The notes below the pieces were generated by a model, which worked only from the letters and a program-made list of their open reading frames with translations, made no database searches and was not told where the DNA came from. This document shows, in pieces, positions 63,365 through 64,000 of a stretch of 64,000 bases of DNA (position 1 is its first letter; every line of letters starts with the position of its first letter). A program made the position numbers and the translations under genes. Origin of the DNA: Nomia melanderi (lineage: Eukaryota; Arthropoda; Insecta; Hymenoptera; Halictidae); the NCBI RefSeq assembly GCF_051020985.1, contig NW_027475149.1, positions 62,001 to 126,000 of the forward strand, read 5' to 3'.

Positions 63365-64000
63365 GATTTTTCCCCGACCCTGAGTGTCCGGCCCCATGGG
63401 ACGGTGGTTTTCTCGGCCCCTGGTGGTCCCACGTCGTTCCCGCGGCACAGATTCATGCGCAAGGGCCTCCTGCAGATAATTCACTTTGATTTATCGCGCT
63501 ATCTCTAATAGCACCCGAGATATCACCAGATATATACTGGATTTTTGCATGACCTTGGGTGTCCGGCCTCATGTGTCGGTGGTTTTCTCGGCCCCTGGTC
63601 GACCGAGGTCGTTCCCGCTGCCCAGATGCATGCGCCAGGGCCTCTTGCAGACAATTCACTTTGGTTTATTGCGCTATCTCTAATAGCACCCGAGATATCA
63701 TCAGATATATATTGGATTTTTCCCTGACCCTGAGTGTCCGGCCCCATGAGACGGTGGTTTTCTCGGACCCTGGTGGTCCGAGGTCGTTCCCGCTGCCCAG
63801 ATGCATGCGCCAGGGCCTCTTGCAGACAATTCACTTTGGTTTATTGCGCTATCTCTAATAGCACCCGAGATATCACCAGATATATATTGGATTTTTCCCC
63901 GACCCTGAGCGCCCGGCCCCATGAGACGGTGGTTTTCTCGGCCCCTGGTGGTCCGAGGTCGTTCTTGCTGCACAGATTCATGCGCCAGGGCCTCCTACAG
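63365..64000. repeat. Subfamily block 6: start of a block 3-like region, cut by the window
   Basis: Monomers with TTTGCTGGATTTTTCCCC, ATGGGACGG, GGTCCCACG, TACTGGATTTTTGCATG with CTCATGTGTCGG, and CTCTTGCAGACAATTCAC. These are the variants of 21.3-21.85 kb and 24.8-25.0 kb. The last monomer is incomplete. Confidence 0.6.

Larger units (their letters stand above)
1..64000. repeat. 175-bp head-to-tail satellite DNA array (entire window)
   Basis: The sequence repeats every 175 bases from first to last base, always in the same orientation, giving about 365.6 monomers. GATATCACC, TTGCGCTATCT and CCCTGACCCTGAG return at fixed positions. The phase drifts by only +14 bp over the window. Most monomers differ from the common sequence mainly by substitutions (roughly 5-15 each by eye). 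No unique sequence, gene, transposon or inversion interrupts the array, and no edge with flanking DNA is present. Such arrays are known from eukaryotic centromeric and heterochromatic regions. I do not recognise this family and infer no specific function. Every stretch longer than 300 bp in the window consists of this repeat. Confidence 0.98.

Noticed and set aside
1..64000. Hundreds of 60-120 codon open reading frames on both strands with similar proteins (ending LLRYL, or starting MNYLQEALAHES)
   Set aside because: They recur at the 175-bp period, overlap each other in several frames and both strands, nearly all stop at the same monomer position, and many open only at GTG or TTG. No domain, signal peptide or ribosome-binding pattern is seen. 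They are translations of the satellite.
1..64000. CRISPR-like array of regular repeats
   Set aside because: There are no unique spacers. The whole 175-bp unit repeats, with no short palindromic repeats separated by variable DNA and no cas genes.
1..64000. 5S rRNA or other tandem RNA gene array
   Set aside because: No recognisable 5S, U-RNA or tRNA sequence is present in the monomer, and no gene-plus-spacer structure is visible. Divergence is spread over the monomer without a protected 120-bp core.

Overview
The whole 64 kb window is one uninterrupted satellite DNA array. A 175-bp monomer is repeated head to tail about 365.6 times. Both window edges fall inside the array, so its full length is unknown and larger than 64 kb. 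I found no protein-coding gene, RNA gene, transposable element, CRISPR array or unique sequence on either strand. Open reading frames of 60-150 codons are by-products of the repeat. They recur every 175 bp, nearly all end at the same conserved stop, and many open only at GTG or TTG. A long nucleosome-scale array like this points to a eukaryotic nuclear chromosome (centromeric, pericentromeric or other heterochromatin). I do not recognise the family and cannot name the organism. Assignment to a centromere is inference only.

Monomer anatomy, numbering the G of GATTTTT as 1: 1-7 T-run, 8-19 a doubled CCCTGA, 24-56 a segment with CGGCCCC twice, 58-80 GGTGGTCCGAGG and CGTTCCCGCT, 91-103 ATGCGCC AGGGCC, 104-140 a segment with two linked haplotypes, 141-150 TAATAGCAC, and 154-175 an AT-rich end with an EcoRV site (GATATC) and ATATAT. 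The consensus is about 52.6% G+C with 9 CpG per 175 bp (hand count).

Subfamily composition divides the array into blocks: about 1-1,231 (near-canonical dimers); 1,232-10,139 (monomers with GACAGTCCGG); 10,140-24,509 (rich in a divergent 'type B' monomer and in GCTGGCC/GTGAGTCGG variants); 24,510-32,569 (TGTGTCGG variants, 7-monomer duplication); 32,570-50,064 (near-canonical, no type B); 50,065-63,364 (the 10-24 kb subfamilies again); 63,365-64,000 (again like 21-25 kb). The order of blocks therefore partly repeats on a 42-46 kb scale.

The array carries many local higher-order duplications. The clearest are two back-to-back 1,400-bp 8-monomer units (55,497-58,296), a 1,402-bp unit near 13-18 kb, a 1,225-bp 7-monomer tandem duplication nested inside a larger duplication (24,987-32,569), and a rearranged duplication about 3 kb long in 35-42.6 kb. 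The most unusual feature is type B. In about 40 monomers a roughly 36-bp cassette (monomer positions 8-43) differs from the usual sequence at about half its bases without any length change, while the rest of the monomer is near-identical. Recombinants in both directions are visible. Alignments were made by eye and key boundaries were checked base by base, but identity values are approximate.
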